From the NCBI RefSeq assembly GCF_950295315.1, contig NC_080181.1, positions 35,741,375 to 35,805,374 of the forward strand: a stretch of DNA of 64,000 bases, given 5' to 3'. Below the pieces are notes generated by a model. It worked only from the letters and a program-made list of their open reading frames with translations, ran no database searches and had not been told where the DNA came from. Positions 33,924-47,540 of the stretch are shown here, one piece after another. Numbering within the stretch: the stretch's first letter is position 1; the number at the start of each line of letters is the position of its first letter. Source of the stretch: Erinaceus europaeus (lineage: Eukaryota > Chordata > Mammalia > Eulipotyphla > Erinaceidae). Made by a program: the position numbers and the translations under genes.

Positions 33924-35298
33924 TGGATGGATGGATGATGGATGGATGGATGGATGGATGGATGGACACGTCAATGGATTGGTATTGTACAGGCAAAGCA
34001 CCATCTATAGGGGTAGCTGAGACCGCTGGTTTCAGAGCTCTAGTCTGCTGTCAAATGTAAAGCATTAATTTATCAATAACAAAATTGAATAAGTACATAA
34101 ATAAATAAATAAATATAAAAACTGGGTTAAAACATACATGGCGTCTTTGCCTTTCTGAATATGGTTGCTGTGAGGATCTTAACAAGGAAAGCAGTGTCCT
34201 GAGTAGCCCCTTGAAATAGTGGAATATTTCATTTTCCTTTCTTTTTCTTTTTCTTTTTCTTCTTTTACTTTCTATGTTCTTGATTATTTATTGGAATAAA
34301 TGGTCAGGAGTTGAGAGGGAATGGAGGCACAGAGAGTTTGAGACACAGAGAGACACCTGCAGCACTTCTGCACCACTTGTAAAGATTTCCACCGGCAGTT
34401 GGGGACCAGGGTCTTGAAGCCCAGTCCTCCTGCACTGTCACCTGAGTGCTTACCTGGGTGTGGCACCACCTGGTACCCTTGATGGGACACTTTTTTTTAG
34501 CAATGGAAAGAAATTCTCGTGGCAAGGTAATAAATAAATGAAGAAATAAATAAAAGTGCATTGACATTAACTCAGTGGAAACACACAGGGACATATACAT
34601 GTCTGCTACCTGTATTACTAATTCATTTATTTATTAATTGCCTCAAGGGCTTATTGCCACAGCTCAGTGCCTGCGCCACCAATAATCCACAGCTCCTGCA
34701 CTCCATATGTTCCCCTTTCGCTGCCCTTGTTGCTTGGTCACTGTGGTGGTGGTTATTGTTGTTGTTGTTGTTGTTGTTGTTGCTGTTGTTACTGACCTTG
34801 AATCTGACAGAGAAAAAAGGAGAGAGGAGGGGAAATACAGAGTGGGGGGAGAAAGATAGAGCCCCTAAACACCTGCTTCACCCCCTTAAAGCGACTTCCC
34901 TGCAGGTGGGGGTCTGGGGGCCAGACCCCAGATCCTCCCACCTGTCCCCTCTTTTCGCGAGCGCCACAAGCCCTTAACCCTCTGACACACCGCCAAACAT
35001 CCCTGGATTTACTTGATAAGGCAATATGACCTGCCGAGTTTTGGATCCTCATTTTCCTGAGTATCACTCCTGGAGACAGTGTCATGACACGACACAAGGA
35101 GATCTCTTGTATCAGAGAGCGCCTGGAACAGCAGCTGGGGCTCTAGTGCCAGGGCAGGAGCAACTTCCCATCCACCCTCCACGGAGTCCACCTGCCTGCA
35201 TTTTGGTCCTTTTCCCTCCAAAAATGATTTTTCCCTTTTTTCACTGAGAAACAGGCAGCAGACTGGTTACCCAAGCAGGGGGAAAAAAAATAAAAAAG

Positions 35299-35331
<33 letters not shown>

Positions 35332-37319
35332 GTACTGCATGACCATCTTCTGGGAAGTATAGGTTTTGAACCTGAAAACTCTGTCTGTCTGTCTGTGTCC
35401 TAGTCCACAGAAAGAGCCACTAGCCCAGCCAGATGTCGTGCTCAGAATAGGGTGTTTTTGCCACTCATAGGCCTGCACAGTGCACTAGGGATTGGACAGC
35501 CTGAGACCCAAATGTTACATTGTAGATGGATTGTTTGCAGTTCTTGCTCCCCAGGACATTGGACAGTCTCAACTCCCCTACAGCCAGAAAAAAAGACTCT
35601 TGACAGCCTTAGAGCAAATGGAGTGGCAGGGAGATGGGAGAGTGTTGCATGTGTGGGCTGCTCATGCCCAGGTGTCTGTGGGGGGCCATGGCAGAGGCTG
35701 TAAGGGGGCAAGGGGGCAGAAGGAGACTGGTTGAGAGGCAGACTGCAGGCAGGGGAGCCCCTGAGGGTTTGCAGTGCTGTGTGTGGGTGTGGTGGCAGGG
35801 GGTTAGGGCAGGTCCCCCTGCTGGATGGTGAGATGGCAGCTGGGCTGGCCCAGGTAACCCAGGGCTGAAGGGAAGCAGCAGGGTGGCAGGAAAGTAGCGC
35901 AGGGAGGCACACAGTAGATGTTAGTTGGGGAGCTGGGGAACAGGGGGCAAGGGGAAAGAGGGCATCCTTGAGGAAGTGTCTGGTCTAGAGAGTGGGGGGA
36001 GCTGGAGGCATGGAAGGTCCCAGGAATCAGGGACTGACAGGACCAGATACCTGCACCCACCCACTGGATAGAAGCTGCAGCAGCCAGAGCAGATGCCCTG
36101 GCTTGCCTGGGCCCAGAGTGAGTCCCTCTGAGGATGAGGAAGTTGAGGAGGAGGTGAAGGAAGAGGAGGAGGAGGAGGAGGAGGAGGAGGAGGGGAAGGA
36201 GGGCAGCTGTCAGTAGGCAATGGTATTAATAGAGGCCTCCACTATGGAGGCATGTGTCCAGGCAGTCACCCACCCAACCTCAGGGGCAGCTCAGGGCACC
36301 CAGGGACCTGGTGTGGGTATCTCTGGGGGGGGGGACTGTCAGTCAGTCAGCAGGACTGTGTGTAAGTGCACATGGTGGGACAGGGGCCTGGCGGCCCTTG
36401 GCCCCCAGCCCTGGGCTGTCAGATGCCTGCCCCGTGGCCAGACACCCCCCACTCTGCCCATAGCCCCTAGGCCCGGCCCACCTGCTCCTGTTTTGGCCTT
36501 GGGCTCTGGCTCTGGTGGCTGACCACCACCAGTTTTGGCCTGGGGCTCTGTGTCTGGTGGCTGGCCACCACCCCTCAGGTCAAGTTAAGGTTCGGGGTCA
36601 TGGCTGCTGGTCCACTGGATGGGCAGGGTCCCCGCTACCTAGCAACCGCAGGAGCCATCTGTGATGTCCTAGCCCCCGGCATTGTGTGCTGGCCACACCG
36701 GCACTGGGCAGCCCACCTGCCCTGCCACTAGGTCAGGCAGCAGCGCCCAGACGCCAGGGCCCTGGCACACAGGGACAGAAGGATAGGAAGACAGTGCTGA
36801 CCGACGAGGGACCTCAGGGCTGGCAGCCAAGAGAAGAAAGAAGGAGGTTTACCCGGGATCCAGGGAGCCCAGGCCAGAGCTGCCTGCATGCCTGCCTGCC
36901 TTCCTGGATGTCTGTATGCTGCCTATGTCCAGGTAGGTTTCTCAGGTCCCCTCCACTCCTGTCCTCTCCTGTCCTCTCCTCTCCTCTCCATCCTTTCCCC
37001 TCTCCGCTCCTCTGCACCTTGCTTCTCTCCTCTTGTCTGTCCTCTCTTCCGGGTGCCCTGCTCACCAGCTCCAGCACTCGTGAAGGTTCTCCAGTGACCG
37101 CTGCTTGCAACCCCTTCCACCCCCTCCCTTCCCTGATGTGACCCAGCTCACAGGGTCACCGGCTCACCCCACCCACACCCACACCCGCCAACACATTCCC
37201 TGGTTCAGCCCCACTGCCCTATTCAGCCGAACTGGCTCCTTTGCAACCTACCTGTGCAGCGTTGATTGTCTTCATCATTCAAGGAGAGACCTCCTTTTGT
37301 ACTTAGCTTGGTTGACTGG
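33924..37319. repeat. Unit copy 11, with unique 16-bp segment
   Basis: 3,396 bp. SINE A 34286-34478, SINE B 34625-34993, poly-T 35301-35327 (27), G-quadruplex motif 35927-35954. It matches copies 9 and 10 up to about 36098, then diverges: a 16-bp segment at 36099-36114, linked substitutions at 36116 and 36128, the shortest GAG tract in the window, and 2781A, 2843C, 2900T downstream. Confidence 0.97.
36099..36114. other. 16-bp segment unique to copy 11
   Basis: TGGCTTGCCTGGGCCC stands between GCCC and AGAGTGAG. All other copies read GCCCAAAGTGAG. The segment ends in the same GCCC that precedes it, so loss by GCCC microhomology in the common form, or gain in copy 11, are both possible. Linked changes at 36116 (G for A) and 36128 (C for T), plus the shortest GAG tract, mark a distinct local haplotype. 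Confidence 0.95.
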
Positions 37320-38698
37320 TGGATGGATGGATGATGGATGGATGGATGGATGGATGGATGGATGGACACGTCAATGGATTGGTATTGTACAGGCAAAGCA
37401 CCATCTATAGGGGTAGCTGAGACCGCTGGTTTCAGAGCTCTAGTCTGCTGTCAAATGTAAAGCATTAATTTATCAATAACAAAATTGAATAAGTACATAA
37501 ATAAATAAATAAATATAAAAACTGGGTTAAAACATACATGGCGTCTTTGCCTTTCTGAATATGGTTGCTGTGAGGATCTTAACAAGGAAAGCAGTGTCCT
37601 GAGTAGCCCCTTGAAATAGTGGAATATTTCATTTTCCTTTCTTTTTCTTTTTCTTTTTCTTTTTCTTCTTTTACTTTCTATGTTCTTGATTATTTATTGG
37701 AATAAATGGTCAGGAGTTGAGAGGGAATGGAGGCACAGAGAGTTTGAGACACAGAGAGACACCTGCAGCACTTCTGCACCACTTGTAAAGATTTCCACCG
37801 GCAGTTGGGGACCAGGGTCTTGAAGCCCAGTCCTCCTGCACTGTCACCTGAGTGCTTACCTGGGTGTGGCACCACCTGGTACCCTTGATGGGACACTTTT
37901 TTTTAGCAATGGAAAGAAATTCTCGTGGCAAGGTAATAAATAAATGAAGAAATAAATAAAAGTGCATTGACATTAACTCAGTGGAAACACACAGGGACAT
38001 ATACATGTCTGCTACCTGTATTACTAATTCATTTATTTATTGATTGCCTCAAGGGCTTATTGCCACAGCTCAGTGCCTGCGCCACCAATAATCCACAGCT
38101 CCTGCACTCCATATGTTCCCCTTTCGCTGCCCTTGTTGCTTGGTCACTGTGGTGGTGGTTATTGTTGTTGTTGTTGTTGTTGCTGTTGTTACTGACCTTG
38201 AATCTGACAGAGAAAAAAGGAGAGAGGAGGGGAAATACAGAGTGGGGGGAGAAAGATAGAGCCCCTAAACACCTGCTTCACCCCCTTAAAGCGACTTCCC
38301 TGCAGGTGGGGGTCTGGGGGCCAGACCCCAGATCCTCCCACCTGTCCCCTCTTTTCGCGAGCGCCACAAGCCCTTAACCCTCTGACACACCGCCAAACAT
38401 CCCTGGATTTACTTGATAAGGCGATATGACCTGCCGAGTTTTGGATCCTCATTTTCCTGAGTATCACTCCTGGAGACAGTGTCATGACACGACACAAGGA
38501 GATCTCTGGTATCAGAGAGCGCCTGGAACAGCAGCTGGGGCTCTAGTGCCAGGGCAGGGGCAACTTCCCATCCACCCTCCACGGAGTCCACCTGCCTGCA
38601 TTTTGGTCCTTTTCCCTCCAAAAAAGATTTTTCCCTTTTTTCACTGAGAAACAGGCAGCAGACTGGTTACCCAAGCAGGGGGAAAAAAAATAAAAAAG

Positions 38699-38731
<33 letters not shown>

Positions 38732-40721
38732 GTACTGCATGACCATCTTCTGGGAAGTATAGGTTTTGAACCTGAAAACTCTGTCTGTCTGTCTGTGTCC
38801 TAGTCCACAGAAAGAGCCACTAGCCCAGCCAGATGTCGTGCTCAGAATAGGGTGTTTTTGCCACTCATAGGCCTGCACAGTGCACTAGGGATTGGACAGC
38901 CTGAGACCCAAATGTTACATTGTAGATGGATTGTTTGCAGTTCTTGCTCCCCAGGACATTGGACAGTCTCAACTCCCCTACAGCCAGAAAAAAAGACTCT
39001 TGACAGCCTTAGAGCAAATGGAGTGGCAGGGAGATGGGAGAGTGTTGCATGTGTGGGCTGCTCATGCCCAGGTGTCTGTGGGGGGCCATGGCAGAGGCTG
39101 TAAGGGGGCAAGGGGGCAGAAGGAGACTGGTTGAGAGGCAGACTGCAGGCAGGGGAGCCCCTGAGGGTTTGCAGTGCTGTGTGTGGGTGTGGTGGCAGGG
39201 GGTTAGGGCAGGTCCCCCTGCTGGATGGTGAGATGGCAGCTGGGCTGGCCCAGGTAACCCAGGGCTGAAGGGAAGCAGCAGGGTGGCAGGAAAGTAGCGC
39301 AGGGAGGCACACAGTAGATGTTAGTTGGGGAGCTGGGGAACAGGGGGCAAGGGGAAAGAGGGCATCCTTGAGGAAGTGTCTGGTCTAGAGAGTGGGGGGA
39401 GCTGGAGGCATGGAAGGTCCCAGGAATCAGGGACTGACAGGACCAGATACCTGCACCCACCCACTGGATAGAAGCTGCAGCAGCCAGAGCAGATGCCCAA
39501 AGTGAGTCCCTTTGAGGATGAGGAAGTTGAGGAGGAGGTGAAGGAAGAGGAGGAGGAGGAGGAGGAGGAGGAGGAGGAGGAGGAGGAGGAGGGGAAGGAG
39601 GGCAGCTGTCAGTAGGCAATGGTATTAATAGAGGCCTCCACTATGGAGGCATGTGTCCAGGCAGTCACCCACCCAACCTCAGGGGCAGCTCAGGGCACCC
39701 AGGGACCTGGTGTGGGTATCTCTGGGGGGGGGGGGGACTGTCAGTCAGTCAGCAGGACTGTGTGTAAGTGCACATGGTGGGACAGGGGCCTGGCGGCCCT
39801 TGGCCCCCAGCCCTGGGCTGTCAGATGCCTGCCCCGTGGCCAGACACCCCCCACTCTGCCCATAGCCCCTAGGCCCGGCCCACCTGCTCCTGTTTTGGCC
39901 TTGGGCTCTGGCTCTGGTGGCTGACCACCACCAGTTTTGGCCTGGGGCTCTGTGTCTGGTGGCTGGCCACCACCCCTCAGGTCAAGTTAAGGTTCGGGGT
40001 CATGGCTGCTGGTCCACTGGATGGGCAGGGTCCCCGCTACCTAGCAACCGCAGGAGCCATCTGTGATGTCCTAGCCCCCGGCATTGTGTGCTGGCCACAC
40101 CGGCACTGGGCAGCCCACCTGCCCTGCCACTAGGTCAGGCAGCAGCGCCCAGACGCCAGGGCCCTGGCACACAGGGACAGAAGGATAGGAAGACAGTGCT
40201 GACCGACGAGGGACCTCAGGGCTGGCAGCCAAGAGAAGAAAGAAGGAGGTTTACCCGGGATCCAGGGAGCCCAGGCCAGAGCTGCCTGCATGCCTGCCTG
40301 CCTTCCTGGATGTCTGTATGCTGCCTATGTCCAGGTAGGTTTCTCAGGTCCCCTCCACTCCTGTCCTCTCCTGTCCTCTCCTCTCCTCTCCATCCTTTCC
40401 CCTCTCCGCTCCTCTGCACCTTGCTTCTCTCCTCTTGTCTGTCCTCTCTTCCGGGTGCCCTGCTCACCAGCTCCAGCACTCGTGAAGGTTCTCCAGTGAC
40501 CGCTGCTTGCAACCCCTTCCACCCCCTCCCTTCCCTGATGTGACCCAGCTCACAGGGTCACCGGCTCACCCCACCCACACCCACACCCGCCAACACATTC
40601 CCTGGTTCAGCCCCACTGCCCTATTCAGCCGAACTGGCTCCTTTGCAACCTACCTGTGCAGCGTTGATTGTCTTCATCATTCAAGGAGAGACCTCCTTTT
40701 GTACTTAGCTTGGTTGACTGG
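37320..40721. repeat. Unit copy 12
   Basis: 3,402 bp, GGAT block 44 bp. SINE A 37692-37884, SINE B 38031-38393, poly-T 38701-38727 (27), G-quadruplex motif 39327-39354. The first half (708G, 1086G, 1222G, 1288A) resembles copy 6; the second half (2573A, 2781A, 2900T) resembles copy 11. It has one extra CTTTTT repeat near 37640 and a (TTG)n tract two repeats shorter than its neighbours. Confidence 0.97.
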
Positions 40722-43700
40722 TGGATGGATGGATGATGGATGGATGGATGGATGGATGGATGGATGGATGGATGGATGGATGGACACGTCAATGGATTGG
40801 TATTGTACAGGCAAAGCACCATCTATAGGGGTAGCTGAGACCGCTGGTTTCAGAGCTCTAGTCTGCTGTCAAATGTAAAGCATTAATTTATCAATAACAA
40901 AATTGAATAAGTACATAAATAAATAAATATAAAAACTGGGTTAAAACATACATGGCGTCTTTGCCTTTCTGAATATGGTTGCTGTGAGGATCTTAACAAG
41001 GAAAGCAGTGTCCTGAGTAGCCCCTTGAAATAGTGGAATATTTCATTTTCCTTTCTTTTTCTTTTTCTTTTTCTTCTTTTACTTTCTATGTTCTTGATTA
41101 TTTATTGCAATAAATGGTCAGGAGTTGAGAGGGAATGGAGGCACAGAGAGTTTGAGACACAGAGAGACACCTGCAGCACTTCTGCACCACTTGTAAAGAT
41201 TTCCACCGGCAGTTGGGGACCAGGGTCTTGAAGCCCAGTCCTCCTGCACTGTCACCTGAGTGCTTACCTGGGTGTGGCACCACCTGGTACCCTTGATGGG
41301 ACACTTTTTTTTAGCAATGGAAAGAAATTCTCGTGGCAAGGTAATAAATAAATGAAGAAATAAATAAAAGTGCATTGACATTAACTCAGTGGAAACACAC
41401 AGGGACATATACATGTCTGCTACCTGTATTACTAATTCATTTATTTATTGATTGCCTCAAGGGCTTATTGCCACAGCTCAGTGCCTGCGCCACCAATAAT
41501 CCACAGCTCCTGCACTCCATATGTTCCCCTTTCGCTGCCCTTGTTGCTTGGTCACTGTGGTGGTGGTTATTGTTGTTGTTGTTGTTGTTGTTGTTGCTGT
41601 TGTTACTGACCTTGAATCTGACAGAGAAAAAAGGAGAGAGGAGGGGAAATACAGAGTGGGGGGAGAAAGATAGAGCCCCTAAACACCTGCTTCACCCCCT
41701 TAAAGCGACTTCCCTGCAGGTGGGGGTCTGGGGGCCAGACCCCAGATCCTCCCACCTGTCCCCTCTTTTCGCGAGCGCCACAAGCCCTTAACCCTCTGAC
41801 ACACCGCCAAACATCCCTGGATTTACTTGATAAGGCAATATGACCTGCCGAGTTTTGGATCCTCATTTTCCTGAGTATCACTCCTGGAGACAGTGTCATG
41901 ACACGACACAAGGAGATCTCTTGTATCAGAGAGCGCCTGGAACAGCAGCTGGGGCTCTAGTGCCAGGGCAGGAGCAACTTCCCATCCACCCTCCACGGAG
42001 TCCACCTGCCTGCATTTTGGTCCTTTTCCCTCCAAAAATGATTTTTCCCTTTTTTCACTGAGAAACAGGCAGCAGACTGGTTACCCAAGCAGGGGGAAAA
42101 AAAATAAAAAAGCCTTTTTTTTTTTTTTTTTTTTTTTTTAACCGTACTGCATGACCATCTTCTGGGAAGTATAGGTTTTGAACCTGAAAACTCTGTCTGT
42201 CTGTCTGTGTCCTAGTCCACAGAAAGAGCCACTAGCCCAGCCAGATGTCGTGCTCAGAATAGGGTGTTTTTGCCACTCATAGGCCTGCACAGTGCACTAG
42301 GGATTGGACAGCCTGAGACCCAAATGTTACATTGTAGATGGATTGTTTGCAGTTCTTGCTCCCCAGGACATTGGACAGTCTCAACTCCCCTACAGCCAGA
42401 AAAAAAGACTCTTGACAGCCTTAGAGCAAATGGAGTGGCAGGGAGATGGGAGAGTGTTGCATGTGTGGGCTGCTCATGCCCAGGTGTCTGTGGGGGGCCA
42501 TGGCAGAGGCTGTAAGGGGGCAAGGGGGCAGAAGGAGACTGGTTGAGAGGCAGACTGCAGGCAGGGGAGCCCCTGAGGGTTTGCAGTGCTGTGTGTGGGT
42601 GTGGTGGCAGGGGGTTAGGGCAGGTCCCCCTGCTGGATGGTGAGATGGCAGCTGGGCTGGCCCAGGTAACCCAGGGCTGAAGGGAAGCAGCAGGGTGGCA
42701 GGAAAGTAGCGCAGGGAGGCACACAGTAGATGTTAGTTGGGGAGCTGGGGAACAGGGGGCAAGGGGAAAGAGGGCATCCTTGAGGAAGTGTCTGGTCTAG
42801 AGAGTGGGGGGAGCTGGAGGCATGGAAGGTCCCAGGAATCAGGGACTGACAGGACCAGATACCTGCACCCACCCACTGGATAGAAGCTGCAGCAGCCAGA
42901 GCAGATGCCCAAAGTGAGTCCCTTTGAGGATGAGGAAGTTGAGGAGGAGGTGAAGGAAGAGGAGGAGGAGGAGGAGGAGGAGGAGGAGGAGGAGGAGGAG
43001 GAGGAGGAGGGGAAGGAGGGCAGCTGTCAGTAGGCAATGGTATTAATAGAGGCCTCCACTATGGAGGCATGTGTCCAGGCAGTCACCCACCCAACCTCAG
43101 GGGCAGCTCAGGGCACCCAGGGACCTGGTGTGGGTATCTCTGGGGGGGGGGGACTGTCAGTCAGTCAGCAGGACTGTGTGTAAGTGCACATGGTGGGACA
43201 GGGGCCTGGCGGCCCTTGGCCCCCAGCCCTGGGCTGTCAGATGCCTGCCCCGTGGCCAGACACCCCCCACTCTGCCCATAGCCCCTAGGCCCGGCCCACC
43301 TGCTCCTGTTTTGGCCTTGGGCTCTGGCTCTGGTGGCTGACCACCACCAGTTTTGGCCTGGGGCTCTGTGTCTGGTGGCTGGCCACCACCCCTCAGGTCA
43401 AGTTAAGGTTCGGGGTCATGGCTGCTGGTCCACTGGATGGGCAGGGTCCCCGCTACCTAGCAACCGCAGGAGCCATCTGTGATGTCCTAGCCCCCGGCAT
43501 TGTGTGCTGGCCACACCGGCACTGGGCAGCCCACCTGCCCTGCCACTAGGTCAGGCAGCAGCGCCCAGACGCCAGGGCCCTGGCACACAGGGACAGAAGG
43601 ATAGGAAGACAGTGCTGACCGACGAGGGACCTCAGGGCTGGCAGCCAAGAGAAGAAAGAAGGAGGTGTACCCGGGATCCAGGGAGCCCAGGCCAGAGCTG

Positions 43701-44137
43701 CCTGCATGCCTGCCTGCCTTCCTGGATGTCTGTATGCTGCCTATGTCCAGGTAGGTTTCTCAGGTCCCCTCCACTCCTGTCCTCTCCTGTCCTCTCCTCT
43801 CCTCTCCATCCTTTCCCCTCTCCGCTCCTCTGCACCTTGCTTCTCTCCTCTTGTCTGTCCTCTCTTCCGGGTGCCCTGCTCACCAGCTCCAGCACTCGTG
43901 AAGGTTCTCCAGTGACCGCTGCTTGCAACCCCTTCCACCCCCTCCCTTCCCTGATGTGACCCAGCTCACAGGGTCACCGGCTCACCCCACCCACACCCAC
44001 ACCCGCCAACACATTCCCTGGTTCAGCCCCACTGCCCTATTCAGCCGAACTGGCTCCTTTGCAACCTACCTGTGCAGCGTTGATTGTCTTCATCATTCAA
44101 GGAGAGACCTCCTTTTGTACTTAGCTTGGTTGACTGG
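40722..44137. repeat. Unit copy 13
   Basis: 3,416 bp, the longest unit, GGAT block 60 bp. SINE A 41100-41292, SINE B 41439-41807, poly-T 42115-42139 (25), G-quadruplex motif 42739-42766. It is the first copy with 366C (position 41108), which then holds through copy 19. It also has 1171T like copies 9-11, and 2900G. Confidence 0.97.
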
Positions 44138-47100
44138 TGGATGGATGGATGATGGATGGATGGATGGATGGATGGATGGATGGATGGATGGACACGTCAA
44201 TGGATTGGTATTGTACAGGCAAAGCACCATCTATAGGGGTAGCTGAGACCGCTGGTTTCAGAGCTCTAGTCTGCTGTCAAATGTAAAGCATTAATTTATC
44301 AATAACAAAATTGAATAAGTACATAAATAAATAAATATAAAAACTGGGTTAAAACATACATGGCGTCTTTGCCTTTCTGAATATGGTTGCTGTGAGGATC
44401 TTAACAAGGAAAGCAGTGTCCTGAGTAGCCCCTTGAAATAGTGGAATATTTCATTTTCCTTTCTTTTTCTTTTTCTTTTTCTTCTTTTACTTTCTATGTT
44501 CTTGATTATTTATTGCAATAAATGGTCAGGAGTTGAGAGGGAATGGAGGCACAGAGAGTTTGAGACACAGAGAGACACCTGCAGCACTTCTGCACCACTT
44601 GTAAAGATTTCCACCGGCAGTTGGGGACCAGGGTCTTGAAGCCCAGTCCTCCTGCACTGTCACCTGAGTGCTTACCTGGGTGTGGCACCACCTGGTACCC
44701 TTGATGGGACACTTTTTTTTAGCAATGGAAAGAAATTCTCGTGGCAAGGTAATAAATAAATGAAGAAATAAATAAAAGTGCATTGACATTAACTCAGTGG
44801 AAACACACAGGGACATATACATGTCTGCTACCTGTATTACTAATTCATTTATTTATTGATTGCCTCAAGGGCTTATTGCCACAGCTCAGTGCCTGCGCCA
44901 CCAATAATCCACAGCTCCTGCACTCCATATGTTCCCCTTTCGCTGCCCTTGTTGCTTGGTCACTGTGGTGGTGGTTATTGTTGTTGTTGTTGTTGTTGTT
45001 GTTGCTGTTGTTACTGACCTTGAATCTGACAGAGAAAAAAGGAGAGAGGAGGGGAAATACAGAGTGGGGGGAGAAAGATAGAGCCCCTAAACACCTGCTT
45101 CACCCCCTTAAAGCGACTTCCCTGCAGGTGGGGGTCTGGGGGCCAGACCCCAGATCCTCCCACCTGTCCCCTCTTTTCGCGAGCGCCACAAGCCCTTAAC
45201 CCTCTGACACACCGCCAAACATCCCTGGATTTACTTGATAAGGCAATATGACCTGCCGAGTTTTGGATCCTCATTTTCCTGAGTATCACTCCTGGAGACA
45301 GTGTCATGACACGACACAAGGAGATCTCTGGTATCAGAGAGCGCCTGGAACAGCAGCTGGGGCTCTAGTGCCAGGGCAGGAGCAACTTCCCATCCACCCT
45401 CCACGGAGTCCACCTGCCTGCATTTTGGTCCTTTTCCCTCCAAAAATGATTTTTCCCTTTTTTCACTGAGAAACAGGCAGCAGACTGGTTACCCAAGCAG
45501 GGGGAAAAAAAATAAAAAAGCCTTTTTTTTTTTTTTTTTTTTTTTTTTAACCGTACTGCATGACCATCTTCTGGGAAGTATAGGTTTTGAACCTGAAAAC
45601 TCTGTCTGTCTGTCTGTGTCCTAGTCCACAGAAAGAGCCACTAGCCCAGCCAGATGTCATGCTCAGAATAGGGTGTTTTTGCCACTCATAGGCCTGCACA
45701 GTGCACTAGGGATTGGACAGCCTGAGACCCAAATGTTACATTGTAGATGGATTGTTTGCAGTTCTTGCTCCCCAGGACATTGGACAGTCTCAACTCCCCT
45801 ACAGCCAGAAAAAAAGACTCTTGACAGCCTTAGAGCAAATGGAGTGGCAGGGAGATGGGAGAGTGTTGCATGTGTGGGCTGCTCATGCCCAGGTGTCTGT
45901 GGGGGGCCATGGCAGAGGCTGTAAGGGGGCAAGGGGGCAGAAGGAGACTGGTTGAGAGGCAGACTGCAGGCAGGGGAGCCCCTGAGGGTTTGCAGTGCTG
46001 TGTGTGGGTGTGGTGGCAGGGGGTTAGGGCAGGTCCCCCTGCTGGATGGTGAGATGGCAGCTGGGCTGGCCCAGGTAACCCAGGGCTGAAGGGAAGCAGC
46101 AGGGTGGCAGGAAAGTAGCGCAGGGAGGCACACAGTAGATGTTAGTTGGGGAGCTGGGGAACAGGGGGCAAGGGGAAAGAGGGCATCCTTGAGGAAGTGT
46201 CTGGTCTAGAGAGTGGGGGGAGCTGGAGGCATGGAAGGTCCCAGGAATCAGGGACTGACAGGACCAGATACCTGCACCCACCCACTGGATAGAAGCTGCA
46301 GCAGCCAGAGCAGATGCCCAAAGTGAGTCCCTTTGAGGATGAGGAAGTTGAGGAGGAGGTGAAGGAAGAGGAGGAGGAGGAGGAGGAGGAGGAGGAGGAG
46401 GAGGAGGAGGAGGGGAAGGAGGGCAGCTGTCAGTAGGCAATGGTATTAATAGAGGCCTCCACTATGGAGGCATGTGTCCAGGCAGTCACCCACCCAACCT
46501 CAGGGGCAGCTCAGGGCACCCAGGGACCTGGTGTGGGTATCTCTGGGGGGGGGGGACTGTCAGTCAGTCAGCAGGACTGTGTGTAAGTGCACATGGTGGG
46601 ACAGGGGCCTGGCGGCCCTTGGCCCCCAGCCCTGGGCTGTCAGATGCCTGCCCCGTGGCCAGACACCCCCCACTCTGCCCATAGCCCCTAGGCCCGGCCC
46701 ACCTGCTCCTGTTTTGGCCTTGGGCTCTGGCTCTGGTGGCTGACCACCACCAGTTTTGGCCTGGGGCTCTGTGTCTGGTGGCTGGCCACCACCCCTCAGG
46801 TCAAGTTAAGGTTCGGGGTCATGGCTGCTGGTCCACTGGATGGGCAGGGTCCCCGCTACCTAGCAACCGCAGGAGCCATCTGTGATGTCCTAGCCCCCGG
46901 CATTGTGTGCTGGCCACACCGGCACTGGGCAGCCCACCTGCCCTGCCACTAGGTCAGGCAGCAGCGCCCAGACGCCAGGGCCCTGGCACACAGGGACAGA
47001 AGGATAGGAAGACAGTGCTGACCGACGAGGGACCTCAGGGCTGGCAGCCAAGAGAAGAAAGAAGGAGGTTTACCCGGGATCCAGGGAGCCCAGGCCAGAG

Positions 47101-47540
47101 CTGCCTGCATGCCTGCCTGCCTTCCTGGATGTCTGTATGCTGCCTATGTCCAGGTAGGTTTCTCAGGTCCCCTCCACTCCTGTCCTCTCCTGTCCTCTCC
47201 TCTCCTCTCCATCCTTTCCCCTCTCCGCTCCTCTGCACCTTGCTTCTCTCCTCTTGTCTGTCCTCTCTTCCGGGTGCCCTGCTCACCAGCTCCAGCACTC
47301 GTGAAGGTTCTCCAGTGACCGCTGCTTGCAACCCCTTCCACCCCCTCCCTTCCCTGATGTGACCCAGCTCACAGGGTCACCGGCTCACCCCACCCACACC
47401 CACACCCGCCAACACATTCCCTGGTTCAGCCCCACTGCCCTATTCAGCCGAACTGGCTCCTTTGCAACCTACCTGTGCAGCGTTGATTGTCTTCATCATT
47501 CAAGGAGAGACCTCCTTTTGTACTTAGCTTGGTTGACTGG
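44138..47540. repeat. Unit copy 14 (first of 10.2-kb triplet)
   Basis: 3,403 bp, GGAT block 52 bp. SINE A 44508-44700, SINE B 44847-45215, poly-T 45523-45548 (26), G-quadruplex motif 46148-46175. States: 366C, 708G, 1086A, 1171G, 1288T, 2781A, 2900T. The only difference I found from copy 17 is A for G at 45659, a CpG to CpA change. Confidence 0.97.

Larger units (their letters stand above)
26040..36098. repeat. Local amplification of one 3,389-bp unit (three tandem passes)
   Basis: From just after the GAG tract of copy 8 to the 16-bp segment of copy 11, the DNA repeats at a constant 3,389-bp shift, with the same poly-T length (27) and the same diagnostic states. The left end lies between the poly-T (25154) and the GAG tract of copy 8. 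The right end lies at the GAG region of copy 11. Both ends are at the same phase of the unit, as unequal exchange requires. Confidence 0.9.
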
